Origin: UBA11524 sp963617205
Lineage (GTDB): Bacteria > Bacillota > Clostridia > Christensenellales > Aristaeellaceae
Reading direction: 5' to 3'
Assembly: GCA_963617205.1 (NCBI GenBank)
Contig: CAVEOA010000019.1
Location: 1 to 43,678 of the forward strand
DNA: 43,678 nucleotides
A program made the translations under genes and the position numbers. The stretch's first letter is position 1. Each line of letters begins with the position of its first letter. This document shows, one piece after another, positions 34,407 to 42,087 of this stretch. Below the pieces are notes generated by a model. It saw only the letters and a list, made by a program, of their open reading frames with translations. It ran no database searches and was not told the origin of the DNA.

Positions 34407-35536
34407 CAGTCACGTCCTCCTTCGGTCGTAAAGATCACCGGCTGACCGCCGCGCGGCGCCCACACATTATCCACATTCGGTGCAATCCGGCGGATGGCGC
34501 ATTCCTCGCTGGCGACGTATGCGATGTCCTCCGTCTCCGCAACGACCATCGAGCGGAGCTTCAGGCGGTCGTTCAGCGCCATCATGCCGCCGTTGAAGCC
34601 GACAAGAATGGAAAACGGCCCGTTGATCAGCATGGACGGGAAGCGCTTGCGCAGCAGAAGCATCCGCTTCTGCTCTTCCTCCGGCATATGCTCAATCGTC
34701 GACCAGAACGGCGCCGCCATCACGTTCGCCGCCTCTGCGTAGGTCAAGCCCTGTTTGCGCACGAGGTAGTCAATCATGTACGCGATGACCTCGGTGTCCG
34801 TCATCAGCGTGCAGGTGTATCCGTACATCTCCATGCAGCGGCGGTTTGCGTCATAGGACGAGATTTCGCCGTTATGCACAACCGACACGTCCAGCAGCGT
34901 GAAGGGATGCGCGCCGCCCCACCAGCCGGGCGTGTTCGTCGGATAGCGTCCATGCGCCGTCCAGCAGGTCGCCTCGTACTCCTCCAGGCGGAAGAATCGA
35001 CCCATGTCCTCCGGATAGCCGACGCCCTTGAAGACGCCCATGTTTTTTCCGGAAGAGAAGATGAACGCGCCGGGAATATTGACGTTCACGTGCAGCACAT
35101 GCGCCGCAGTGAATGCATCCTCGTCCATCGCCTCTTCCTGACAGCGCCACGCCTTCGGTGTCACGAAGTAACGCCAGATAATCGGTGCATCGGTAACCTC
35201 GCGCATCGCCCGCGTCGGCATGATGGACATGCTGTGAATGTCAAAGAAGCGCTTCAGGTAGTGCTCACAGTCATCGCGCGCGGATTCATTGTCGTAGAAC
35301 AGATGGAAGGCATAGCAGTCCGGAAATTCCGGATAGATGCCGTAGCCTGCGAAGCCGCCGCCCAAGCCGTTCGAGCGGTCATGCATCGGCTCCATGGCAC
35401 GGATGATCGTGTCGCCGCCGATAAATCCGCCCTTCTTGTGAAAAATGCCCGCAATCGCGCATCCGCTGGGAATGCGAACCTCGCCCTCCTGCGGATTCCG
35501 GGTTGAAAAGAGGGACGTGCCCCGCGTGTCTGTCAT
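34406..35536 (-). CDS. glutamate synthase amidotransferase (class II) protein
   Basis: 376 residues. It is a class II (Ntn-type) glutamine amidotransferase corresponding to the N-terminal domain of GltB, releasing ammonia from glutamine. The nucleophile is probably Cys26 in IPSGCAIAGIF, so 25 residues must be removed if the usual free N-terminal Cys is required. Other family blocks: ARYPTNTPGWWGGAHPF-like HGRYPTN, VVHNGEISSYDANRRCMEMYG, LMTDTEVIAYMIDYL and INGPFSILVG. AAGGAGG precedes the ATG at 35536. It is the first gene after the ANTAR leader. Confidence 0.92.
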   Translation of the reverse strand: MTDTRGTSLFSTRNPQEGEVRIPSGCAIAGIFHKKGGFIGGDTIIRAMEPMHDRSNGLGGGFAGYGIYPEFPDCYAFHLFYDNESARDDCEHYLKRFFDIHSMSIMPTRAMREVTDAPIIWRYFVTPKAWRCQEEAMDEDAFTAAHVLHVNVNIPGAFIFSSGKNMGVFKGVGYPEDMGRFFRLEEYEATCWTAHGRYPTNTPGWWGGAHPFTLLDVSVVHNGEISSYDANRRCMEMYGYTCTLMTDTEVIAYMIDYLVRKQGLTYAEAANVMAAPFWSTIEHMPEEEQKRMLLLRKRFPSMLINGPFSILVGFNGGMMALNDRLKLRSMVVAETEDIAYVASEECAIRRIAPNVDNVWAPRGGQPVIFTTEGGRD

Positions 35537-35623
35537 GACTGTAACCTCCTTCAGCGTCCTGTCCCGCCGGCATTGACGGCTTTTCCGTTGCCGTCTTCTG
35601 CCTTGCCGGACATTTTAGGGTAC

Positions 35624-35706
35624 AAAAAAGACGTTCATGCCGCGCGATAGGCACACCTCGACCGCATCCTTGCAGCACGAGCCCTCAATCGCGTGGTATG
35701 AACGCC
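35624..35706 (-). terminator. regulated intrinsic terminator in the nitrogen operon leader
   Basis: On the minus strand, GGCGTTCAT (35706-35698) pairs with ATGAACGTC (35638-35630). CCACGCGAT pairs with ATCGCGCGG with one mismatch, extending the stem, and TTTTTT follows at 35629-35624. It lies before the first gene, so it acts as an attenuator. Confidence 0.8.
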
Positions 35707-35720
35707 TTTGTTCTCCACGC
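35624..35720 (-). promoter_or_regulatory. ANTAR-type antitermination leader of the nitrogen operon
   Basis: Read on the minus strand. Hairpin P1 (35720-35691): GCGTGG, A, GAAC, loop AAAGGC, GTTC, ATA, CCACGC. Hairpin P2 core (35676-35661): GCTGC, loop AAGGAT, GCGGT, with an outer CTCG/CGAG pair (35681-35657). Both loops have six bases with A at position 1 and G at position 4, the pattern ANTAR proteins recognise. P1 uses the same bases as the 5' arm of the downstream terminator, so the two cannot form together. Binding of the operon's own ANTAR protein to P1/P2 would keep transcription going. Confidence 0.8.
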
Positions 35721-35725
35721 TTTCG

Positions 35726-35754
35726 ATTGTACATGAGCGCGGCTGTTCCGTCAA
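35726..35754 (-). promoter_or_regulatory. promoter of the nitrogen-assimilation operon
   Basis: On the minus strand, TTGACG (35754-35749), 17 bases, TACAAT (35731-35726). The transcript would start at about 35720, exactly at hairpin P1. Between here and the MATE promoter (35755-35963) the DNA is AT-rich and I see no gene. Confidence 0.8.
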
Positions 35755-35963
35755 GGTATTTCGCTGTTTTTCTGATGTATTTATGCATATTCGCCTTGAT
35801 TTCGGGGTCATTCTGGCGATTAGTTGCATCTAATTTGCATATTACTTCGTTAATTCCGTCATTTTGGCAATTCATTAGCCGCGCCTCCCCTGCTTTTTTT
35901 CTTCCAAGCGGAAAGATTTGCCTGCGAAAAACTTCTGTTTCTGCAAACATTGATGCATGAAGC

Positions 35964-35992
35964 TTGACGCTCATTGTCTTCCGTGCTATGCT
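35964..35992 (+). promoter_or_regulatory. promoter of the MATE exporter gene
   Basis: TTGACG (35964-35969), 17 bases, TATGCT (35987-35992), about 30 bases before the ATG at 36023. Confidence 0.65.
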
Positions 35993-36022
35993 GTCATCAT
36001 GTATTAAGGAGGGATTTCGTCC

Positions 36023-37411
36023 ATGGCTCGCAATGACGCTGATATGACACAAGGCAACATTCTGCGCCAATATATCGATTTTGCTCTGCCGCTGACAATC
36101 GGTCTGCTGTTCCAGCAGCTTTACAGTGCTGTTGATACCGTTGTTGTCGGCAATTTCGTGGGTGACACAGCACTGGGCGCTGTCGGCTCGACCGGCAACA
36201 TCATCAACATGCTCATCGGCGTCTGCAACGGTCTTTCGCTAGGCGCAGGCGCGGTCATCAGCCAGGCATACGGTGCAAAGGACAATGAACGCATTGAGCG
36301 CGCCGTCCACACGACCATGCTGCTGACATTCATCCTCTGCGTCATCATGACCATCATCGGCGTCGCCGTTGTCGAGCCGAGCCTGCAGCTGATGCGCACG
36401 CCCGACGCCATGCTCGACGAGGCGCGGACGTACCTGACCATCTACTTCGGCGGCATCAGCGGTCTGCTGATTTACAACATGGGCAGCGCCATCCTGCGCG
36501 CCGTCGGTGATTCTCGCCGTCCGCTGTACTTCCTGATTTTCTCCGCAGTCGTCAACACGATTCTCGACCTTGTTTTCGTCATCTGCTTCCATTGGGGCGT
36601 GGCAGGTGTGGCATATGCAACCATCATCGCACAGGCAGGCAGCGCCGTGCTGGTGTTGTTCGTCCTCTCGCGCGAAAAAGCCTCTTACGGGCTGCGCTGG
36701 AACAAGCTGCACATCCATGGGCAGACGCTCAAGCAGATTCTCGCCATCGGTTTGCCGTCGAGCGTGCAGCAGGGCGTGACCTCCTTCTCCAACGTATTTG
36801 TGCAGGGGTACATCAACGACCTTGGTGCGCTGAGCGCGTCCGGCTGGGCAGCCTATACCCGTGTGGACAACTTCCTGATGGTGCCCGTCATGGCAATCGC
36901 ACAGGCTTCGACCACCTTCGTCGCGCAGAACTGGGGCGCCCGCCGTCCTGACCGTGCAAAAAAAGGCGTCCGCACCGGCATTTTCCTCTCGCTCGGCTGC
37001 ATGGTCGTCTGCGCGCTGTTCGTCATTGCGCTGGCGCGTCCGCTGCTGTCGCTGATTTCGCCTTCTGACGATGTCATCTCCTACGGCGCACGCTTCCTCT
37101 ATATTATCACGCCGTTCTATATCGTCATCACGTTCAACCAGCTCTATGCAGGTGCTCTTCGCGGCATCGGCGAATCCGTCCTGCCGACCGTCAACATGCT
37201 GTTCTCGTTCGTGCTGTTCCGTCAGGTGTATCTCTATCTTGCCACGACGCTGCTGACCGACGAGAACACGCGCTTCATCGTCGTCGCGCTCGCCTACCCG
37301 ATCGGCTGGATGATGTGCTCCGTCCTGCAGGCGATTGCCTATCACCGCAGCCGCCTGTTCAATCCGGACGCCCATTCGTGGAAGCTGCCGAATTTCCATC
37401 TCCATCATTAA
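36023..37411 (+). CDS. MATE family multidrug/sodium antiporter
   Basis: 462 residues with about 12 membrane helices in two homologous halves. N-terminal DFALPLTIGLLFQQLYSAVDTVVVGNFVGDTALGAVGST and the matching second-half region (LPSSVQQGVTSFSNVFVQGY, then ASTTFVAQNWGARRPD) are typical of clostridial MATE proteins of the NorM/DinF superfamily. These export organic cations, drugs or metabolites using a sodium or proton gradient; the substrate here is unknown. AAGGAGGG precedes the ATG. The DUF512 gene begins 12 bases after its stop, suggesting cotranscription. Confidence 0.92.
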   Translation: MARNDADMTQGNILRQYIDFALPLTIGLLFQQLYSAVDTVVVGNFVGDTALGAVGSTGNIINMLIGVCNGLSLGAGAVISQAYGAKDNERIERAVHTTMLLTFILCVIMTIIGVAVVEPSLQLMRTPDAMLDEARTYLTIYFGGISGLLIYNMGSAILRAVGDSRRPLYFLIFSAVVNTILDLVFVICFHWGVAGVAYATIIAQAGSAVLVLFVLSREKASYGLRWNKLHIHGQTLKQILAIGLPSSVQQGVTSFSNVFVQGYINDLGALSASGWAAYTRVDNFLMVPVMAIAQASTTFVAQNWGARRPDRAKKGVRTGIFLSLGCMVVCALFVIALARPLLSLISPSDDVISYGARFLYIITPFYIVITFNQLYAGALRGIGESVLPTVNMLFSFVLFRQVYLYLATTLLTDENTRFIVVALAYPIGWMMCSVLQAIAYHRSRLFNPDAHSWKLPNFHLHH

Positions 37412-37423
37412 TCAGGAGGTGAA

Positions 37424-38731
37424 ATGCATTTGTCAACCGCCATTACCCACGTTCAGCCCGGCTCCATCGCGCATCGTCTTGGGCTGAAGGAAGGCGAAAA
37501 GCTCGTTTCCATCGCCGGTGAACCGATTATCGACCAGATTGATTATCAGGCGCTGACGGCTCAGCGGCGCTTCGACCTTACTGTAGAAGGGCTGGACGGA
37601 CAGACGCGCCTGCTGCACGTCCGCAAGGAGGATTGGCAGCCGCTCGGGCTGACGCTCGACCAGACCATCGTCTCCAGTCCGCGCCCATGCCGCAACCACT
37701 GCATTTTCTGCTTCATCGACCAAATGCCGCCGGGCATGCGCAGGACGCTCTATGTCAAGGACGATGACTGGCGGTTGTCGCTGATGATGGGCAACTACAT
37801 CACCATGACGAACATCGATGACAGCGAGCTTGACCGCATCATCCGCCGGAAGGTATCACCGCTCTTCGTGTCCGTCCAGTGTACCGACCCTGACATGCGC
37901 GTTAAGCTCCTGCGCAATCCGAGAGCCGCGAAGATCATGGACAACCTTCGCCTGCTCAGGCAGAACGGCATCCGCTTCCATGCGCAAATTGTGCTTTGTC
38001 CCGGCTGGAATGACGGCGATATTCTCATAAAGTCACTGAATGATTTGGAAACGCTCCGTCCGGCGATTCAGTCCATTGCCCTCGTTCCCATCGGACTGAC
38101 GAAATTCCGCGATGGTCTGCCGTACATCAAGCCCTATAACCGTCAGATGGCGATTGACCTCATCGAGCAGGTCAAGCCGTATCAGGAGCGCTTCCTGCGT
38201 GAAATCGGCACGCGCCTTGTGTTCCCTGCTGACGAATTCTACTGCCTGTCCGGTCTGCCGCTGCCGACAGACGAGGAATACGAGGATTATCCGCAGGTAG
38301 AGAACGGCGTCGGGATGCTGCGCATGTTCGAGACTGACCTGCTATGCGCCATCGAGGATCTTCCCATGACAGAAACGCCGCCGCGCCGCATCTGCATCGC
38401 AACCGGCACGAGCGTTGCGCCTTTCCTGCGCGAGCTTGCAGAGCGCCACGCGCCGAAGGGAACGACCGTTGAGGTGCGCCCCATCATCAACCGCTTTTTC
38501 GGCGAAAGCGTCACGGTCACAGGACTGATTACAGGGCAGGATCTTGTGGCGCAGTGCAAGGATGTGCAGGCGGATGAAATCATGATTGTCCGCAGCATGA
38601 TCCGCGCCGAAGGGGATCTGTTCCTTGATGACATGCACATCGATGACGTGCGCAAGCTGCTCCCCTGCCCGCTCAAGGTCGTTGAAAACAGCGGAGAGGG
38701 CTTCTGGCGCGCCATCTCCGGGCAATGCTGA
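37424..38731 (+). CDS. DUF512 protein with PDZ and radical-SAM-like domains
   Basis: 435 residues. A PDZ-like domain (about 5-65, ITHVQPGSIAHRLGLKEGEKLVSIAG) is followed by a radical-SAM-like segment with cysteines CRNHCIFCFIDQ (about 90) and the DUF512 domain (about 200-430, with PADEFYCLSGLPLP and IATGTSVAPFLREL). It is widespread in Clostridia, with function unknown. ATG 37424 is only four bases from AGGAGG; TTG 37430 is an alternative start with better spacing. In many relatives der (engA) follows; here the gene runs straight into an IS3-type remnant, and its last codon and stop seem to come from that remnant. Confidence 0.88.
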   Translation: MHLSTAITHVQPGSIAHRLGLKEGEKLVSIAGEPIIDQIDYQALTAQRRFDLTVEGLDGQTRLLHVRKEDWQPLGLTLDQTIVSSPRPCRNHCIFCFIDQMPPGMRRTLYVKDDDWRLSLMMGNYITMTNIDDSELDRIIRRKVSPLFVSVQCTDPDMRVKLLRNPRAAKIMDNLRLLRQNGIRFHAQIVLCPGWNDGDILIKSLNDLETLRPAIQSIALVPIGLTKFRDGLPYIKPYNRQMAIDLIEQVKPYQERFLREIGTRLVFPADEFYCLSGLPLPTDEEYEDYPQVENGVGMLRMFETDLLCAIEDLPMTETPPRRICIATGTSVAPFLRELAERHAPKGTTVEVRPIINRFFGESVTVTGLITGQDLVAQCKDVQADEIMIVRSMIRAEGDLFLDDMHIDDVRKLLPCPLKVVENSGEGFWRAISGQC

Positions 38732-38846
38732 CGCCAGAGAGTTACCGCAGTCTGCTGGAGGCTGTATGACAGAAAAACCAGGGTTCCATTTCTGGAATCC
38801 TGGTAGAAATTTTTTACAGTCTACTTAAAAGGGAACGGGTCAGCTT
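38723..38846 (+). mobile_element. decayed 3' end of an IS3-family element (copy A)
   Basis: GCCAGAGAG... encodes PESYRSLLEAV-stop, matching the transposase C-terminus in copy B (41768-42087). It continues through a homologous hairpin and a shared terminal block (AGTCTACTTAAAAGGG..., ending GGGTCAG). Only the last few transposase codons and the right end remain. Confidence 0.75.
38777..38815 (+). terminator. IS-derived hairpin terminator after DUF512
   Basis: CCAGGGTTCC (38778-38787) pairs with 38794-38803 around ATTTCT with one G-T, followed by TAGAAATTTTTT. The T run is six bases from the stem, so efficiency may be moderate. It may now terminate the MATE-DUF512 transcript. Confidence 0.55.
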
Positions 38847-38891
38847 TTATAATGATGTTCTATATTTTCTCCATTCTTTGCTTTGATTTAG

Positions 38892-38908
38892 GAGTCACCA
38901 AATGACTC
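38892..38908 (-). other. small inverted repeat downstream of oleate hydratase
   Basis: GAGTCA, five bases, TGACTC lies 12 bases after the oleate hydratase stop. There is no T run, so this could be a weak terminator or mRNA-stabilising hairpin. Confidence 0.3.
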
Positions 38909-38920
38909 TGACAGCTTTCC

Positions 38921-40666
38921 TTACCGGTTTTCCTTCCGCTCGGCGTAGTATTCCGGCACGTCAGGGATGCTGTTGATTCCATCCACAATCTGGTGCAGGG
39001 TCTGGTTGAGCTTCAGCGGGTTGATCTTTGGCAGGTCGCTGACCTCGATTTTGTCCTTGCCCAGCATCATCTTCATGCCTGCATTGACCATGCGGATATC
39101 GTACTGACCCTGAAACAGCGGCGTGATGGGGCGGTCAAGGTGCAGCAGGCGGTACACGGCAATCATCGCCGTGCGGACGGATGTTTCAACCGTGAACACC
39201 ACGTCGCCCTCCAACTCCACGAACTGACCGATGAAGGCAAGGTTCTTATTGCCCGCAGGAATGACCTCCGGGCGATCCTTCAGCTTGCGGGGCATGAACT
39301 GGCTGGTGATATACGGCATCACCACGGGGATGGCGGTGATATGCGGCATGATTTCGCCGATTTTGTCCTCAAGACCGCAATAGTACAGGAACTCCCGCAT
39401 GATTTCCTCGCCGGAGCACGCCGTCATGGGTTTCTTGGTGTATGTGCCGCAGTTGTTGGCGTGCAGACCGTAGAACCACATGAACTGCACGTTCTCCGGC
39501 TGGTCGGGGGCCACGGGCTGCAACGGCACATTGTAGTTGATGAACCACGGCGCGTCCACGAAGGTGGAGCAGCCGCCCTTACCGGTGGGGTTGCCGGTTT
39601 TTTCAGCGAGGTACTCGAAGAACTCGGGATAGTCGCGCACCGTCACGGAGCAGGAGACGAAGTTGCTCTGGTCAGGATCGAAGGCGAACTTCTCGGGGTG
39701 GCCGTATTCCGGGCACTTCTTGGCAAGGTTCTCCCACAGGGTGAAGCAGCCCTTATGCTGGGTATCGCGATTCATGACGGGCGCTTCGGTCATGCTGCCC
39801 TGCGTGGAATTCTGGGTCATGGAGCCGTTGGTGAAGAACACGAGATCGTCGTCCGCCACGGGCACCACTTCATCGCCGATGTGCAGCGCGGTCACGGTCT
39901 TGTCGCCGCCGTCGATGCGGATGTCCATATCCGTCACCGTCGCGCCGGAAACGAACTTCACGCCGTGATCGGCCAGATATTTCTCCAGCGGGCGAATCAG
40001 GCTGTTGTACTGGTCGTACTTTGTGCGCAGGATGCCGCGCAGGCTCTTGATGAGGTGAAGCTGATGCATGAAGCGCACGGCGTAGCGGCGCATTTCAATC
40101 AGGCTGTGATAGGGCTGGAACGCCAGCATGGCGCTCCAGTAATACCAGAGCTGGCTGTGAAAAAATTCCTTGTCGAACCACTGCTCGATGGTCACGTCCT
40201 CCAGCTCCTCTTCAGGCGTGAGCATCATCTTAATCATCTGCTCCTGAATGGCGGGGGTCAGTCCCATGGTGGTCTCATCATGCGGCTTGAAGCCCTGCTC
40301 CCACAGGCGGTGCCTGGAGTCGATTTCCCAATTCTTGTTGCACTCGCGGGTTTCGTCCAGCACGGTGCGACCTTCCTCATAGATGGAGGGGATGCTGCCG
40401 AACAGATCCCACAGGCACTCCATGTACGGCTCCAGCTCGCGCTCGCCGCGGGACACATAGCCGGTCTCCGATGCGCCGGCACAATCCATAGAGCCGCCGA
40501 ACACAGGCAGCTGGTCATACACGGTGATGTTTTCGCCGGGCATCTGCGCGTCACGGACAAGGAATGCCGCCGCGGACAGACCGGCGATGCCGCCGCCTAC
40601 GATATGCGCCTTGCGATTTTCAATGCCTTCGGGCTTACGCGGATGAACGCGATCATAATTTCTCAT
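38921..40666 (-). CDS. ohyA: oleate hydratase (myosin-cross-reactive antigen family)
   Basis: 581 residues, full length for the family. It is an FAD enzyme that adds water to the double bond of oleic and other unsaturated fatty acids, giving hydroxy fatty acids, commonly a detoxification step in gut bacteria. The FAD motif HIVGGGIAGLSAAAFLVRDA (about 22-41) and GENITVYDQLPVFGGSMD follow the family closely. The conserved stretch with EEGRTVLDETRECNKNWE contains the presumed catalytic glutamate, and GYVSRGERELEPYMECLWDLF is also characteristic. AAAGGAAG precedes the ATG. It lies between two IS3 remnants, beside a TetR gene, and its codon texture (more GGG runs) differs from its neighbours, which suggests acquisition. 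Confidence 0.96.
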   Translation of the reverse strand: MRNYDRVHPRKPEGIENRKAHIVGGGIAGLSAAAFLVRDAQMPGENITVYDQLPVFGGSMDCAGASETGYVSRGERELEPYMECLWDLFGSIPSIYEEGRTVLDETRECNKNWEIDSRHRLWEQGFKPHDETTMGLTPAIQEQMIKMMLTPEEELEDVTIEQWFDKEFFHSQLWYYWSAMLAFQPYHSLIEMRRYAVRFMHQLHLIKSLRGILRTKYDQYNSLIRPLEKYLADHGVKFVSGATVTDMDIRIDGGDKTVTALHIGDEVVPVADDDLVFFTNGSMTQNSTQGSMTEAPVMNRDTQHKGCFTLWENLAKKCPEYGHPEKFAFDPDQSNFVSCSVTVRDYPEFFEYLAEKTGNPTGKGGCSTFVDAPWFINYNVPLQPVAPDQPENVQFMWFYGLHANNCGTYTKKPMTACSGEEIMREFLYYCGLEDKIGEIMPHITAIPVVMPYITSQFMPRKLKDRPEVIPAGNKNLAFIGQFVELEGDVVFTVETSVRTAMIAVYRLLHLDRPITPLFQGQYDIRMVNAGMKMMLGKDKIEVSDLPKINPLKLNQTLHQIVDGINSIPDVPEYYAERKENR

Positions 40667-40688
40667 AAGAATGCTTCCTTTCTAAAAA

Positions 40689-40865
40689 TCAGATATCCTC
40701 GGTGAATGTGGGGATGGTCGTGAGCATGTTCCTGCCCGGCATCTTCGCATCCTGAACTAGATACACCGCGGCGGCCAGACCGGCAATGCCGCTGCCGATA
40801 ATATGCGCGTGCTTGCTTTCCACGTTTTCCGGCTTCTTAGGTGTGGTCATGTCGTAAAACCTCAT
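40689..40865 (-). pseudogene. truncated oleate hydratase N-terminus (58-codon leader ORF)
   Basis: 58 residues, starting MRFYDMTTPKKPENVES with AAGGAG nine bases upstream. Residues 16-47 (HAHIIGSGIAGLAAAVYLV...) match the FAD-binding N-terminus of ohyA at about 20 of 32 positions. After MPGRNM the similarity stops and ten unrelated residues lead to a stop. It ends 22 bases before the ohyA ATG, so it lies in the ohyA leader transcript. Probably the remains of a second, diverged oleate hydratase gene with an internal deletion; a regulatory leader-peptide role is possible but unsupported. Confidence 0.8.
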
Positions 40866-40898
40866 CGTTTCCAGCTCCTTGCTTTTTCATTTCCTCGC

Positions 40899-40935
40899 TT
40901 GACTTCGGAGGATGGCTTGATTATAATGGTTCAAG
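40899..40935. promoter_or_regulatory. tetR promoter with shared -10 and candidate TetR operator
   Basis: Plus strand: TTGACT (40899-40904), 17 bases, TATAAT (40922-40927), driving the regulator. The -10 sits in the palindrome GATTATAATC, so the minus strand also reads TATAAT with a weak TTGTGT 18 bases upstream, toward the ohyA unit. CTTGA (40916-40920) and TCAAG (40931-40935) form an inverted repeat across the shared -10, a plausible operator controlling both directions. Confidence 0.55.
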
Positions 40936-41033
40936 AGTCGGAAACACAATGGTCAATTTTCTGCGAAACGCGCAAGAAAGTACAGATGCGCAGAAAAGTG
41001 TCCTGATTTTAAAAAATTTCTGGAGGAATCGTC

Positions 41034-41600
41034 ATGACCAAGCCCAATCGAAGCGTGCTGCGCTCCAAAAATATGCTGCGCAAGGCGTATATCGAGCTGT
41101 CCACGGAAAAGGACGCGTCGAAAATCACGGTGGTGGACGTGGTCAACCGCGCCGACCTGAGCCGCAACACCTTCTACGCCCATTACCCGGACGTGAACGC
41201 CATCGCGGAGGAAATCGAAAACGAATTCATCCAGAAATTCAACCTCTATCTGGATCAGACGCTGTTCAGCCAGAAGCTGGATCATCCGCTGCCGCTGCTT
41301 AAGCGCTTCGAGCAGTTTATCCAAAGCGACGAGGACGATTGCCGGATGCTGGTGCACACGCAAAACTATCCGATTTTTCTGGAAAAGCTGAAAAAGCTGT
41401 TCATCGACCGCCTGATTGCCAACATCGACGACGAACCCATCCGCGACAAATACGGCTTTTTGGTCTTCGTCCACGTCCTCGCCAGCGGTCTGATCGAACT
41501 GTATACCCTGTACCTGAAAAGCGAAATCGATCTGTCGTTGACGCAGATCAATGAAGAAATCAATAAGATGTTCCTGGCGGGAATGCAGCTGTATCAGTAA
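41034..41600 (+). CDS. TetR/AcrR family regulator divergent from oleate hydratase
   Basis: 188 residues. The N-terminal helix-turn-helix (about 12-58) is typical: RSKNMLRKAYIELSTEKDASKITVVDVVNRADLSRNTFYAHYPD. The C-terminal ligand domain is helical and unassigned. Regulators of this type beside oleate hydratase genes are expected to respond to fatty acids, acting as repressors released by the substrate; that is inference from position. TGGAGGA precedes the ATG. Divergent transcription from a shared -10 region supports control of both itself and ohyA. Confidence 0.9.
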   Translation: MTKPNRSVLRSKNMLRKAYIELSTEKDASKITVVDVVNRADLSRNTFYAHYPDVNAIAEEIENEFIQKFNLYLDQTLFSQKLDHPLPLLKRFEQFIQSDEDDCRMLVHTQNYPIFLEKLKKLFIDRLIANIDDEPIRDKYGFLVFVHVLASGLIELYTLYLKSEIDLSLTQINEEINKMFLAGMQLYQ

Positions 41601-41644
41601 ACGTGCAATCAAATTAGTTACAATTTTTCCGCTCAAGAGCGATA

Positions 41645-41755
41645 GATAGACCGCTCCGATGAGAAAGAGGAGGTCTATCGATGGACAAGGTATTGAAACC
41701 CAATAGCATCATTAAAAGCATCAACGGAAGAAAAAAGATTTTAAATATGATTTAA
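41645..41755 (+). other. hairpin at a ribosome-binding site and a 24-codon ORF
   Basis: GATAGACC (41645-41652) and GGTCTATC (41672-41679) form a perfect inverted repeat; the second arm overlaps the AGGAGG-type site of a 24-codon ORF (41681-41755, MDKVLKPNSIIKSINGRKK...). The ORF may be the decayed start of a mobile-element gene. I recognise no family. Confidence 0.3.
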
Positions 41756-41767
41756 GGTGGAAATAGT

Positions 41768-42087
41768 ATTAAGACGAAGTTGGATAAACAGAAGATGACG
41801 CAAAGCACGTCACGCATCGGCCGATGCGGAAGGCTTCCGGGGTATCTTGAAGTGCGAGATATATTATCTGAAGCACTTTGATACCTACAAGCAGCTTGTG
41901 ACAGCAATCGAACAATTCATTCACTACTACAACACCCGGCGGCGTCAGCACAGACTGAATTGCCACATGCCAGAGAGCTGCCGCAGTCTGCCGGAAGCTG
42001 TATGACAGAAAAACAAGGCTTCCATTTCCGGAATCCTTGCAAAAAGCTTTTGTTTTTTTGCCTGTCTGCTTGACAGCGAGCGGTTCA
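41768..42087 (+). mobile_element. decayed IS3-family transposase 3' part and right end (copy B)
   Basis: One frame gives KMTQSTSRIGRC, then after a frameshift near 41825 another gives ADAEGFRGILKCEIYYL, KHFDTYKQLVTAIEQFIHYYNTRRR and a stop at about 42004. This is the C-terminal third of an IS3/IS150-type DDE transposase, including the last catalytic Glu region (EGFRGILK). The DNA-rich D-N-A part is deleted. A hairpin and the terminal block CTGCTTGACAG...GGTTCAG follow. It cannot make an active enzyme. Confidence 0.82.
42014..42059 (+). terminator. IS-derived hairpin with T run (copy B)
   Basis: CAAGGCTTCC (42014-42023) pairs with 42030-42039 around ATTTCC with one mismatch. A second small palindrome (AAAAGCTTTT) and TTTTTTT follow. 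It is homologous to the hairpin of copy A. Confidence 0.5.

Noticed and set aside
35615..36070. 151-codon open frame on the minus strand
   Set aside because: It spans two promoters and the ANTAR leader hairpins, has no ribosome site or family resemblance, and is best explained by chance.
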